A stretch of 64,000 bases of DNA from Roseibium marinum (GCF_002906165.1 NZ_PPCN01000012.1:1-64000), one strand, 5' to 3'. Shown: positions 34,229-42,518, counted from the first letter of the stretch. Numbers and translations are program-made. Notes: a model not told the origin generated them from the letters alone.

Positions 34229-34498
34229 ATGAAGAAAATACTTATGATTACCGCTGCGGCGGCCTTGCTGGCAGGTTGCCAATCCGACAGCCAGAGAGAC
34301 CGTGCGCTTGTCGGCGGCGGTCTTGGTGCAGCGACGGGCGCCATCATCGGCGCTGCTGCCGGTGGCGGCGTCGGCCCTGCCCTGGTCGGAGCCGCGATCG
34401 GCGGCGCGGGTGGCGCCATCGTCGGCGGCGCCACGGCACCGAAAAACTGCGTAGCCTATGACCGCAACGGCAATCCCTTCAGGGTCGCCTGCCCGTAA
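34229..34498 (+). CDS. Glycine-zipper lipoprotein, tandem copy 2
   Basis: An 89-residue paralogue of the gene 62 bases upstream, with lipobox LAGC (Cys17), the identical QSDSQRDRAL start, a Gly/Ala zipper and the tail PKNCVAYDRNGNPFRVACP. The two proteins differ mainly in the signal peptide and a few zipper residues, so this is a recent duplication. The internal ATG at 34229 is chosen because it gives the signal peptide and follows CAGGAAG. Confidence 0.88.
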   Translation: MKKILMITAAAALLAGCQSDSQRDRALVGGGLGAATGAIIGAAAGGGVGPALVGAAIGGAGGAIVGGATAPKNCVAYDRNGNPFRVACP

Positions 34499-34597
34499 CC
34501 GGCACGCCGTATCCTTGGATAACCGGGTCCCGGTAAGGATCTGTTAACCATAAGTGGCCACCTTTGGCGGACGTCTATCTTCGCCAAAGGATTCCGG

Positions 34598-34870
34598 ATG
34601 AAATCCATCCTTGCCGCCACGGCGCTCGTGCTCTTGCTGAGCGGATGCGTCAACACCGAAAGCCAGAGGGACCGGATGCTGATCGGCGCCGGTCTTGGAG
34701 CCGCGACGGGTGCCACCATCGGCGCCGTCGCCGGATCGACTGTGAACGCATCACTGGCGGGCGCGGCTCTCGGCGCCATCGGCGGCGGCCTCATCGGCGT
34801 GGTCACCACTCCGCGCAACTGCATCGCGCAGGACGAATACGGCACGCCCTACAAGGTGCGTTGCCCATAG
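34598..34870 (+). CDS. Glycine-zipper lipoprotein, tandem copy 3
   Basis: A 90-residue, more divergent paralogue: lipobox LSGC (Cys17), NTESQRDRM, a Gly/Ala zipper (IGAGLGAATGATIGAVAG to GGGLIGVV) and the tail TPRNCIAQDEYGTPYKVRCP, which keeps both cysteines. AAGGA precedes the ATG. About 100 bases separate it from copy 2, enough for its own promoter. Confidence 0.87.
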   Translation: MKSILAATALVLLLSGCVNTESQRDRMLIGAGLGAATGATIGAVAGSTVNASLAGAALGAIGGGLIGVVTTPRNCIAQDEYGTPYKVRCP

Positions 34871-34977
34871 CCGACAGCCCGAGAGAGATACACCACTTCC
34901 CGCTTGCCACACATGGCTGAAACCGAATACTCATATGGGACATTCAGTCACTCAGTATTCCAGACTATTGGCAAATC

Positions 34978-35415
34978 ATGTTTTTAAAGAAAATTCTACC
35001 CGCACTCGCGCTGTCGATGCTCGCCGGCGCCTGCCAGACCGGCGCTGATGTTCCGACCGATCTCGGCGGAAACACGATCCTGTTCTACAATCAAGCGCAT
35101 GGCGTTCAAGTCGAGTATTTCTCGAAGTCCGGTCGCACCTCCCTCTGGTACCCGGGCAACACCGGCAGCCTGCCCGGCAGATGGACAACCAAGATGGACG
35201 GAAACCTGATCTGCTTCGGGTATCCTAAGAATAGCTACAACCCGGTCACGAAAGAACTGGGCGGCGGCTTGAAGTGCCGGCTGACGGCCGATTTCAAGCG
35301 CAATGTGAGGCAAACCTGCAAGGGTGACGTTTTTAACCTAGCCTCCGGAAAGATCCCCTTCGTTCTGACGAAGAGCCGTTCGCAGATCAGCACCCTCAAA
35401 AAATCCTGCTCCTGA
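34978..35415 (+). CDS. Secreted or lipid-anchored protein of unknown function
   Basis: The 145-residue product begins with a signal peptide (MFLKKILPALALSMLAGAC); Cys19 may be lipidated although the lipobox is imperfect. The mature part contains three to four further cysteines (NLICFGYP, GLKCRLT, RQTCKGD, KKSCS), suggesting two disulfides, and a predicted mixed beta structure. I recognise no family motif. It follows the three glycine-zipper genes on the same strand and is convergent with alanine dehydrogenase, with a GC hairpin (35423-35441) between them. Confidence 0.75.
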   Translation: MFLKKILPALALSMLAGACQTGADVPTDLGGNTILFYNQAHGVQVEYFSKSGRTSLWYPGNTGSLPGRWTTKMDGNLICFGYPKNSYNPVTKELGGGLKCRLTADFKRNVRQTCKGDVFNLASGKIPFVLTKSRSQISTLKKSCS

Positions 35416-35422
35416 AACAGAC

Positions 35423-35441
35423 AGGCCGGCCCCCGGCCGGC
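35423..35441. terminator. GC-rich hairpin between convergent genes
   Basis: GGCCGG-CCCCC-GGCCGG-type inverted repeat in the 44-base gap between the secreted-protein gene and ald, followed on the + strand by CTTGTCTTCC. A plausible but weak bidirectional transcript end. Confidence 0.4.
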
Positions 35442-35459
35442 TTGTCTTCCCAGTTCGCT

Positions 35460-36599
35460 TCACGCCGCCCGGGTGGTCTTGTCGCGGGCAAGCGCGGTTT
35501 CCGGAGCCAGGTAGTCGTAGCCGAGCGCGGAGGCGACGGCTTCGCAAGTCACCTGCCCCTGATACACATTCAGGCCCGGCAGGAAATGCGGGTCGTCGAG
35601 GAGAGCCTTTTTCGCGCCCTTGTCGGCAAGCGCCAGAGCGAAGGGCAGCGTGGCGTTGTTCAGCGCATGGGTGGATGTCTTCGGTACGGCGCCCGGCATG
35701 TTGGCAACGCAGTAGTGCACGACCTCGTCAACAATATAGGTCGGATCGGAATGGGTCGTCGCCTTTGACGTTTCAAAGCAGCCGCCCTGATCGATGGCCA
35801 CATCCACCAGCACGGAGCCCGGCTTCATCCGGCGCACCAGATCGGCGGAAACCAGTTTCGGCGCCGCTGCGCCGGCGACCAGAACGGCGCCGATCACCAG
35901 ATCGGCGGCCAGCACCTGGGCTTCCAGAGCCGCCTTGGTGGAATAGATGGTCGTCAGGGCCGGGCCGAAAATCTGGGCCAGATTGCCCAGAACCGCGGTG
36001 TTGCGGTCAAGCACCCTGACATCCGCGCCCAGGCCGATCGCCATGGTGATGGCATGGGAGCCGACGACACCGCCACCGATCACCACCACCTTCGCCGGCT
36101 CCACACCGGGAACGCCGCCGATCAGGATCCCGGAGCCGCCATGCGCCTTTTCCAGCGCTGTAGCTCCGGCGGTCACCGACAGACGGCCCGCGACCTGCGA
36201 CATGGGCACCAGCAGCGGCAGGCCGCCGCGCGCATCCACAACCGTCTCATAGGCAATGCAGGTCGCACCGGACTTCACCAGATCTGCGGTCTGGGCCGCA
36301 TCCGGCGCCAGATGCAGGTAGGTAAAGAGGATATGGTCGGGACGAAGCATGGCGCGTTCGGCGGCCTGAGGCTCCTTCACCTTGACGATCATCTGCGCCG
36401 CGTCGAAGACGTCCCGCGCGCCCGGCAGGATTTTCGCGCCGGCAGCCTCGTAATCCGCATCGCTTGCCCCGATACCGGCGCCGGCATTGGTCTCCACGAC
36501 CACCTCATGCCCGTGAGCGACCATCTCATGAACGCTGTCGGGAGTCAGACCGACCCGGTATTCATGGTTCTTGATTTCCTTCGGCACACCAATGCGCAT
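35460..36599 (-). CDS. ald: Alanine dehydrogenase
   Basis: The 379-residue protein catalyses NAD-dependent deamination of L-alanine to pyruvate and ammonia, and the reverse. It starts MRIGVPKEIKNHEYRVGLTP, carries the catalytic Lys75 (MIVKVKEPQ) and His96 (FTYLHLAPD), and a Rossmann motif VVVIGGGVVGSHAITMAIGLGADV. The C-terminal VPKTSTHALNNATLPFALALADKG is characteristic. It is divergent from an Lrp/AsnC regulator 172 bases away, an arrangement seen where the regulator activates ald in response to alanine. Confidence 0.96.
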   Translation of the reverse strand: MRIGVPKEIKNHEYRVGLTPDSVHEMVAHGHEVVVETNAGAGIGASDADYEAAGAKILPGARDVFDAAQMIVKVKEPQAAERAMLRPDHILFTYLHLAPDAAQTADLVKSGATCIAYETVVDARGGLPLLVPMSQVAGRLSVTAGATALEKAHGGSGILIGGVPGVEPAKVVVIGGGVVGSHAITMAIGLGADVRVLDRNTAVLGNLAQIFGPALTTIYSTKAALEAQVLAADLVIGAVLVAGAAAPKLVSADLVRRMKPGSVLVDVAIDQGGCFETSKATTHSDPTYIVDEVVHYCVANMPGAVPKTSTHALNNATLPFALALADKGAKKALLDDPHFLPGLNVYQGQVTCEAVASALGYDYLAPETALARDKTTRAA

Positions 36600-36722
36600 T
36601 ATCCCGTCTCCTCTGGAAGCGTTGTTGTTGGCAAAGAGTGTACGCCTGCAGGCGCCGCATGTGCTTGCGTAATCACCAGCATTGAAAGCACGTTCTGCAA
36701 TTTTCTTGCGTCATTTCGTTGA

Positions 36723-36746
36723 ATGTTCAAATATTCCGCCGAACAT
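36723..36746. promoter_or_regulatory. Candidate Lrp-type operator between ald and lrp
   Basis: ATGTTC (36723-36728) and GAACAT (36741-36746) form an inverted repeat with a 12-base AT-containing spacer in the divergent ald/Lrp region, about 125 bases from the ald start and 25 from the regulator start. The layout fits an Lrp-family site; no consensus was checked. Confidence 0.35.
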
Positions 36747-36771
36747 AGCCTGAAATCCAGCAACATGTGCG

Positions 36772-37251
36772 ATGCAGCAAATGAACCTCGATCGTCTCGA
36801 CCGGAAAATCCTCGATGTCCTGCAAAGCGACGGCCGCATCGCCAATGCGGATCTAGCCGAACAGGTGGGCCTGTCCGCTTCCGCCTGTCTGCGCCGCATG
36901 CGGGCCCTGGAAGAGGCCGGCATCATCGAGAAATACGTGGCGCTTCTGGACCAGCGCAAGCTGGGACGGCGCATGGATATCTTCGTCGAAATCTCCCTGA
37001 CCGGCCAGTCGCGCGAGACGCTGGAAAATTTCGAACGCGCCGTGGCCCGCTCCGGTGAAATCATGGAGTGTTTCCTGATGGCGGGCGACGCGGATTATAT
37101 CCTGAGGCTGACCGCCGAGGACCCGGTGGATTTCGAACGCATCCACCGCGATCACCTGGCCCGGCTTCCCGGTGTGCTCAGGATGAAATCCTCCTTCGCC
37201 ATCCGGCCCGTCGTGCGCCGGACGGCGATCCCGCTTGACAGGGATGGCTGA
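36772..37251 (+). CDS. Lrp/AsnC-family regulator (AldR-like)
   Basis: The 159-residue protein has an N-terminal AsnC helix-turn-helix (LDRLDRKILDVLQSDGRIANADLAEQVGLSASACLRRMRALEEAGII, residues 5-51) and a C-terminal RAM ligand-binding domain ending GVLRMKSSFAIRPVVRRTAIPL. Divergent placement beside ald implies that it senses alanine or related amino acids and controls ald. The ATG at 36772 and one three codons later are both possible. A hairpin-forming stretch lies 90 bases downstream. Confidence 0.92.
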   Translation: MQQMNLDRLDRKILDVLQSDGRIANADLAEQVGLSASACLRRMRALEEAGIIEKYVALLDQRKLGRRMDIFVEISLTGQSRETLENFERAVARSGEIMECFLMAGDADYILRLTAEDPVDFERIHRDHLARLPGVLRMKSSFAIRPVVRRTAIPLDRDG

Positions 37252-37339
37252 CCGGGCGAGCGGGACAACGAAGTCCGGCGGGCGTAAACAGGCCTCCAGA
37301 CGCGGTCAGATGTGTCATAATCGACACTCGTTGCTATGA

Positions 37340-37368
37340 GCGCCCCATGGGGTGGGCCATCGGGGCGC
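37340..37368. other. Strong hairpin between the Lrp gene and the SMP-30 gene
   Basis: GCGCCCCATGG pairs with CCAT-C-GGGGCGC (11 bp with one bulge, six-base loop). No T run follows, so it is either a Rho-type 3'-end structure of the regulator mRNA or a leader structure of the downstream gene, whose start is 80 bases away. Confidence 0.35.
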
Positions 37369-37448
37369 CAGCAGTCTCGACGCCGGATGCACTGACCGCT
37401 ATAGTCCGCGTCCATTGAATAGATTGGCCCTTCAAGGAACCCGTTCCG

Positions 37449-38330
37449 GTGTCCCACACGATTACCCGTTTTCTCGACACGACCTATCAGCTCGCCGAAT
37501 GCCCGACATGGGATGACAGAACCAACCGCCTGCTCTGGACGGATATCCAGGGCCGGACCATCCAGTCGATGGACTGGGCGAGCCGGGACATCACCACCTG
37601 GCATTTCGACAATGAGGTCGGGTCCTTCGGCCTGACGGAGGACGACCGTCTGATCGTCAGTGTCTGGGACGAGGTTCTGCTGTTCGATCCGCAAAGCGGC
37701 TCAAGCGAGGTTCTGGCGCAAGTCCAGGCGGACGAACCGCGCACCCGGCTGAACGACGGCAAGGTCGGCCCGGACGGCGCCTTCTGGGTCGGCACCATGG
37801 ACACCAGCTCCCCGCGCGAACCCATCGCCGGTCTCTATCGCGTTACCGCCGGCGGCGAAGTCGCCGAGATCCGCGACGGCCTGCAGTGCTCGAACGGCCT
37901 CGCCTGGACGCCGGACGGCACCTTCATGTACCACTCGGACAGCTCTCCGGGCTGGATCGAATATTACGGCTTCGATCCGGTGACCGGCACGCTCGGCTCC
38001 AAGATGCTCTTTGCCCAGCAGACCAACAAGACCGGCCGTCCCGACGGAGCGGCGGTGGATACCGACGGCAACTACTGGAGCGCCGGCGTCTCCGCCGGAC
38101 TGCTGAACTGCTTTGCCCCGGATGGCAGCCTGCTTGAAGCGATCCCGATGCCGGTCGACAAACCGACCATGCCCTGCTTCTGCGGCCCCGATCTGGACCA
38201 CCTGATCGTCACCAGCATCAAACAGCCGGCCGACCCGGCGGCAGTCGAACCGGACACCTTGTCCGGCGGCCTGTTCCTGCTGGAAGGCCACGGCCGCAAA
38301 GGGCTCAAGACGTACCGGTTCAAGGCCTGA
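37449..38330 (+). CDS. SMP-30/gluconolactonase-family lactone hydrolase
   Basis: A 293-residue six-bladed beta-propeller of the SMP-30/gluconolaconase/LRE family. The metal ligands expected from the family are visible: Glu17 (QLAECPTWD), Asn149 (CSNGLAWTPDG) and Asp199 (GRPDGAAVD), together with substrate residues Arg100 and Asn102 (RTRLNDGKVGPDG). It hydrolyses sugar-acid lactones with a divalent cation. The start is GTG with AAGGA upstream. No signal peptide. A role as substitute for the absent 6-phosphogluconolactonase is possible but unproven, since this family usually acts on non-phosphorylated lactones. Confidence 0.88.
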   Translation: MSHTITRFLDTTYQLAECPTWDDRTNRLLWTDIQGRTIQSMDWASRDITTWHFDNEVGSFGLTEDDRLIVSVWDEVLLFDPQSGSSEVLAQVQADEPRTRLNDGKVGPDGAFWVGTMDTSSPREPIAGLYRVTAGGEVAEIRDGLQCSNGLAWTPDGTFMYHSDSSPGWIEYYGFDPVTGTLGSKMLFAQQTNKTGRPDGAAVDTDGNYWSAGVSAGLLNCFAPDGSLLEAIPMPVDKPTMPCFCGPDLDHLIVTSIKQPADPAAVEPDTLSGGLFLLEGHGRKGLKTYRFKA

Positions 38331-38652
38331 GCGTCAGCGGCGGATCGCGAAGAGATCGCTTGACGCCGCCGCCCCGGCCTTGAGCCGGGGCCTCCTCCAG
38401 AGCGCAAAAAATGGTCCCGGATCTCGTCCGGGACAGCGCGGAGAATGTGGAATGGGCGTGCTTCACGCTCCGGATCATCCCCGAGCCGATCGAGGTTTCA
38501 ATCGTTCCCTGAACCTGTGATTGGAAATGAGGCGACCGCTTGACGCGTGTCGCGTTAAATTGAATTCAGGAAATCGCCCAAACGCATTTGCAATGCAAAC
38601 GCTGCCTCGGGCGTCCTCCTAAATCCATGAATCCGCTTAAACGCGACATGCT
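38331..38652. other. Intergenic region filled by two repeat elements
   Basis: This 322-base gap between the SMP-30 gene and a small minus-strand gene holds double-hairpin copy 3 (38371-38436) and one copy of a 110-bp inverted-repeat element (38545-38655). I see no gene. Confidence 0.65.
38371..38436. repeat. Double-hairpin 3'-end repeat, copy 3
   Basis: GCCCCGGCC-TTGAG-CCGGGGC hairpin followed at 38414-38433 by a 7-bp hairpin GTCCCGG / CCGGGAC and the tail AGCGCG. It begins 41 bases after the SMP-30 stop. The first hairpin is identical to that at 15977-15997. Confidence 0.65.
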
Positions 38653-38655
38653 CTA
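38545..38655. repeat. RIME-like intergenic element, copy A
   Basis: About 110 bases with terminal inverted repeats (GTGTCGCGTT at the left, AACGCGACAT at the right) and nested internal arms (TTCAGG / CCT-A-AA region, GCCC / GGGC), so the whole unit can fold on itself. I count seven differences from copy B at 46961-47075. No open frame. The right edge supplies the stop codon of the neighbouring minus-strand gene. Confidence 0.8.
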
Positions 38656-38886
38656 ATTCGAACTATCGTTGCTGTCCGCGCAATTCCTCAGCGCCTCGAT
38701 CACCTGCTGCGCGGTCACTCCGGGCAACTGGATCTTGGTCTCGCCGTAAAGATGCACGACCGCCGTTTCGCCTGTGGCTGTGGTCTCGTTGAAGACCCGC
38801 ACCGACTGGTCTTCGGGAATGAGAACCGCCATCGACCCGTCCCCGACACTCAGCAGGATGGAAGACGCAATCAGAGTACAGATCAT
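38653..38886 (-). CDS. Small hypothetical protein
   Basis: An open frame of 77 residues, or 59 if it begins at the internal ATG at 38832 (MAVLIPEDQSVRVF). The product is acidic with a hydrophobic N-terminus (MICTLIASSILLSVG) in the longer version, which could be a short export signal. It lies 63 bases downstream of the repeat-protein gene on the same strand. No known motif. The stop codon TAG is part of the adjacent intergenic repeat, so the original C-terminus may have been altered. Reality of the gene is uncertain. Confidence 0.45.
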   Translation of the reverse strand: MICTLIASSILLSVGDGSMAVLIPEDQSVRVFNETTATGETAVVHLYGETKIQLPGVTAQQVIEALRNCADSNDSSN

Positions 38887-38949
38887 GTTTCGGTTCCAGG
38901 TTCGCGCTTCAGGATCAGCGTATGGGATCGGTGTATCGGGATCGGCGGA

Positions 38950-39537
38950 TCAGTACCGGCAACCACGGATACGCACGGGCCGCCAGACGGTCCGCGAGGG
39001 CTGAACCAGGACCTGCCGGCTGACTGTGCGGTAGACAGCGGGATTTTGCACCACCTGCCTTGTCGCTGGCTGGACAAGCACCTTTTCTTTCACATGGCTG
39101 TAGACCGCCGGCTGGCGCACCGCGACGCGGGAAGCCGGCTGGACGAGAACCTGCTGGCCGACCGACCTGTAGACAGCCGGATGCTTGACCTTGCACAGGA
39201 TGTTCCTGCCCTTGATCACCCGGTATTCCCAGCCGATGCTCGCCGGCTGCACCTGAACCTTGCGGTATTGGGTCTGGTAGACCGCCGGAGAGGCGCGGTA
39301 GCTGACCCGTTCGGGCTGCACCAGCACGCGCCGGGTCTGGTAGCTGTAGACCGCGGGCTGCTTCACAACGTAATTGCTTGCCGCCTGAACCAGCACCCGC
39401 TCCTGCACGGTCCGGTAGACAGGCGGGACCGTCGCCTGCTCGTAGCAGGACAAGGCGCGGCCTCCGGCCGAAACGGATGAAACGAAAAACGGGCTGAACG
39501 CCAGAACGGCGAGCGCGCTCCAGAACCTGTGACGCAT
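38950..39537 (-). CDS. Secreted protein made of six 23-residue repeats
   Basis: The 195-residue product has a signal peptide (cleavage near SVSA|GGRAL, residue 24) and then six repeats of 23 residues with consensus PAVY-x6-VLVQPA-x7: residues 38-60, 61-83, 84-106, then a 13-residue insert with a cysteine (VIKGRNILCKVKH), then 120-142, 143-165 and 166-188, ending RIRGCRY. The basic, Val/Gln/Tyr-rich repeats suggest stacked beta strands. GGGGGA precedes ATG 39537. No family recognised; likely periplasmic or surface structural protein. Confidence 0.82.
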   Translation of the reverse strand: MRHRFWSALAVLAFSPFFVSSVSAGGRALSCYEQATVPPVYRTVQERVLVQAASNYVVKQPAVYSYQTRRVLVQPERVSYRASPAVYQTQYRKVQVQPASIGWEYRVIKGRNILCKVKHPAVYRSVGQQVLVQPASRVAVRQPAVYSHVKEKVLVQPATRQVVQNPAVYRTVSRQVLVQPSRTVWRPVRIRGCRY

Positions 39538-39670
39538 GAACTGTTCCCCCAAGTCCGGTGCGGAAACCAAAGATACGGAAATCCGCTCTGCACTTTGACT
39601 TTAGGGAAGATCCTCAAGGGGTTAAAGGAAAAAAGTTAATTTTCGTTAACAAATGGCACAAGGTGCGCCT

Positions 39671-40477
39671 TCAGGAGCCGCTGCCGGACCCCTGCCCCTT
39701 GTCGTAATCGGTGTCTTCGTTGATGACATGCCGGGCTGCCTCGGGCACCCATTCGCCCCAGCGCGGCTGCAGCTTGTGATCGACGGAGACCCGGTCGTCA
39801 AAGACGAAACACTCGCCCTTCCACAGGCTGCTCGCCTCCGGAACCTTCTCCAGATAGTTCAGGATGCCGCCTTCCAGGTGGTAGACCTCGCTGAAGCCGT
39901 TCTTCAGCATCCAGGCGGTCGCCTTTTCGCAGCGGATGCCGCCGGTGCAGAACATGGCGACCTTCGGCTTCTTCCTGAGGTCGTCCTGGCTTTCCACCCA
40001 ATCGGGGAACTCGCGGAAGGACTGGGTCTGCGGATTGACCGCGCCCGCGAAGGTGCCGAAGGCATATTCATAGTCGTTGCGGGTGTCGACGACGACCACG
40101 TCCGGATCGGAAATCAGCGCGTTCCAGTCCTCCGGCGGCACATATTCCCCGACAATCTCGTTCGGATCGACACCATCGACCGCAAGGCGCACGATCTCCT
40201 GCTTCAGCCGCACCTTCATGCGCTTGAACACATGTCGGTCGCACCAGGATTCCTTGTGGGAGAGGCCCGAAAGACGCGGGTCGGCGCGCAGATGCGCCAG
40301 AACCGCGCGCACCCCGGCCTCCGGCCCGCAGATCGTGCCGTTGATGCCTTCGCTCGCAAGCAGCAGACTGCCGCGCACGTCCCGCGCCTCGCAAAAGGCC
40401 TTCAACGGCTCGCGCATCGCCTCGAAGTCATCGAGCGGGGTAAACATGTAAAGAGCGGACACGAGAAAGTCGTTCAT
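39671..40477 (-). CDS. trhO: tRNA uridine-5-hydroxylase, rhodanese family
   Basis: The 268-residue protein matches TrhO (YceA), which with oxygen makes 5-hydroxyuridine at the wobble position of certain tRNAs. It has the N-terminal acylphosphatase-like UPF0176 domain (SLLLASEGINGTICG) and a rhodanese domain with VVDTRNDYEYAFGTF and the active-site loop FCTGGIRCEKATAW, catalytic Cys177 and conserved Cys183. The C-terminus is a Gly/Ser tail. A 60-residue open frame starting TTG overlaps the start of this gene by four bases but has no ribosome site. Confidence 0.93.
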   Translation of the reverse strand: MNDFLVSALYMFTPLDDFEAMREPLKAFCEARDVRGSLLLASEGINGTICGPEAGVRAVLAHLRADPRLSGLSHKESWCDRHVFKRMKVRLKQEIVRLAVDGVDPNEIVGEYVPPEDWNALISDPDVVVVDTRNDYEYAFGTFAGAVNPQTQSFREFPDWVESQDDLRKKPKVAMFCTGGIRCEKATAWMLKNGFSEVYHLEGGILNYLEKVPEASSLWKGECFVFDDRVSVDHKLQPRWGEWVPEAARHVINEDTDYDKGQGSGSGS

Positions 40478-40664
40478 CGGACGTGTTCTTTTTCTTGAAA
40501 GGCACCGGGTCGGTCAGGATGCAACTGCAATCCCTCCACGAGCTTCTGCTGGCGCCCTCTATACATCCTCGGCCCCTTGTGTGCCAAGTCCGCAGTTTCT
40601 CTGATCTGTTCGTCGCTGAAAACCGGCCAGGACCGGAAAGGGCGGGACACAGGCAAATATGCTT

Positions 40665-42350
40665 TCAGGACATTCTGCTACCGGCTGTCTTCTTCCCCGG
40701 TTGAAGATGCCTGTTTTTCCGCACGAATTCCGGATCGTCCAGAGTGAACAGCCCATCTTCCTGCCACGCGCCGATGACAGTCCCCTCGCCCACGGCCGGA
40801 AAAGACGCACCGTCAGGTTCCTCGATCCGAACCGCAAGCGCCTCCTGGAGCGCCGCCTCCTGTTGACCGTCGTGAACGGCCCTGATCCTCAGGCCCTCAG
40901 GCACGCCGAATTCGCCGTTCAGAAACACCGGCTTGAGGCCGGATGCGCCCGGACCGACCGGATACCCGGCAATGCGGACAAGATCCGGAAACGTGGGATG
41001 ATTGATCAGGTCCCCGGCGAAGGTGATGTCGAGCACCTCCCAGAATTTCGTGAACCGCTTCTTCTCCACCTGTTTGACCGCGTCCCAGTCCGCCGCGGGA
41101 TCATGCGGAAGCCGCCAGTCCTTGCCGAACGGCGCGGCCGCGTCGGTGTGCGCAACGGGATCGTTTTCGACATAGCCGACAACATTGTTCATGTGGATCA
41201 AATTAGAGATCCGCTTTTTCTTGAAGACAGGCCCCCGCAGGACAAAGGTGTTGAACATGATGTAGTGCGGGCCGATAGCCTCGTGGATCCCGCCGAGTTT
41301 GAAGGATCTGCCCCTGTTGCGGTCGTCATCTGCCGGTCCCGGCCGGTGCAGGTTCCAGCACAGATTGCCGTAAATGTAGAAATAGCCGGAGCGTTCCGGC
41401 TCGAAGGAAAACGGCGCGAAACAATCGGCGAAACAATTGTGCCGCATGGTCCAGTTCACCGCGTAATATTCAGGCTCAATCGCATTGTCGCGCAGCCGCA
41501 CGAACCAGTTCTTTTCAATCAGCACGCTGCGCGAATAGGCCTCCTGCTCGTCCTTGCGCGCGGTGTTGAAAAAATGAATGCCGTTGAAGGCATCGAGGAT
41601 GCAATTGTCCCGGAAAACGGCATAGCCGGCGACATTCCAGGCGCGGAAGAAATCGCCGTCATAGGCCCGCGCGTCGTTTTCGATATCGACCGGTCCGCCC
41701 GTTTCCTCGGCGTAGCCGTGAACGCGGGTCCAGTCGAGCTCGGACCACAGCTTCCCGCCCGGCGCTGTGTGAGCCACCGGCAGTTTCCCGTCGCGGCGCA
41801 GGACCAGCAGATCGTTCTCGCCCTGACCCGAAGGGTCCTGTATCCAGTCGCAACCCTCGACAAGCAGATGGCGGGTGTCGGTACCGATCGCCCCGATCGC
41901 GATCGTCCCGCCCCGGAAATGCAGATTGCGCAGGGTGACGTTCTGGCAATTGTCGATATAGACGGCGGTCGGCCAGCAGTTCAGAAAACTCAGGTTTTCC
42001 ACGATGACCCACTGGCAATCCTTTAAGAACAGCGCCGTCTCGTCAGCGATATAATGCAATCCGGGAACCCTGCCGGCCGCCTGCTCGACCCGCGCGATTT
42101 CATTGCCCCGTTTTCGGTAGTCCTCGAATTCGGGCCCGTTGCCGAGGATGGCCGCGGACCAGATGTCCTGCTTCACATCGCCCGCGGGAAGGCCGGTTCC
42201 GCGCAGAATGACCGGATTGTCCGGCGTTCCCCGAATGCCACTGAGCGTGATCGGCCGCCGGTAAATTCCCGCAGCCAGTTGGAGTTCATCACCGGCAGCA
42301 AGGGCCAGCACGGACCGATGAATATCTTCCGGTGTCGCTTCCAACCCCAT
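40665..42350 (-). CDS. Right-handed parallel beta-helix protein
   Basis: The 561-residue protein shows successive short beta turns typical of a pectate-lyase-like helix, for example WVIVENLSFLNCWPTAVYIDNCQNVTLRNLHFRGGTIAIG and later YAVFRDNCILDAFNGIHFFNTA. The N-terminal part (PEDIHRSVLALAAGDELQLAAGIYRRPITLSGIRGTPDNPVILRG) is the usual opening of polysaccharide lyase-like proteins. There is no signal peptide, which is odd for a carbohydrate-active enzyme. Start 42350 follows GGGGG; an upstream ATG adds 11 residues. Substrate and activity unknown; catalytic residues cannot be assigned. Confidence 0.75.
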   Translation of the reverse strand: MGLEATPEDIHRSVLALAAGDELQLAAGIYRRPITLSGIRGTPDNPVILRGTGLPAGDVKQDIWSAAILGNGPEFEDYRKRGNEIARVEQAAGRVPGLHYIADETALFLKDCQWVIVENLSFLNCWPTAVYIDNCQNVTLRNLHFRGGTIAIGAIGTDTRHLLVEGCDWIQDPSGQGENDLLVLRRDGKLPVAHTAPGGKLWSELDWTRVHGYAEETGGPVDIENDARAYDGDFFRAWNVAGYAVFRDNCILDAFNGIHFFNTARKDEQEAYSRSVLIEKNWFVRLRDNAIEPEYYAVNWTMRHNCFADCFAPFSFEPERSGYFYIYGNLCWNLHRPGPADDDRNRGRSFKLGGIHEAIGPHYIMFNTFVLRGPVFKKKRISNLIHMNNVVGYVENDPVAHTDAAAPFGKDWRLPHDPAADWDAVKQVEKKRFTKFWEVLDITFAGDLINHPTFPDLVRIAGYPVGPGASGLKPVFLNGEFGVPEGLRIRAVHDGQQEAALQEALAVRIEEPDGASFPAVGEGTVIGAWQEDGLFTLDDPEFVRKNRHLQPGKKTAGSRMS

Positions 42351-42518
42351 GACGCCCCCACTAACCGCCCTGAAAGAACACAACCGTTCCTTGCAAGCAG
42401 ACTACAACCCGTTCCGGCCGGTTTTGCAAGTAAGCGGGTCAGGATTGGAAGAAGGATAAGGAGCCCTGCTCTGAATCGAGGTCTCAGGCAGCTGGACGCG
42501 AAGTCAAAGAGAAGAAAA

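Noticed and set aside
40474..40656. A 60-residue frame overlapping the trhO start by four bases
   Set aside because: It needs a TTG start with no ribosome site and shows no recognisable motif. The ATGA overlap alone is not enough.
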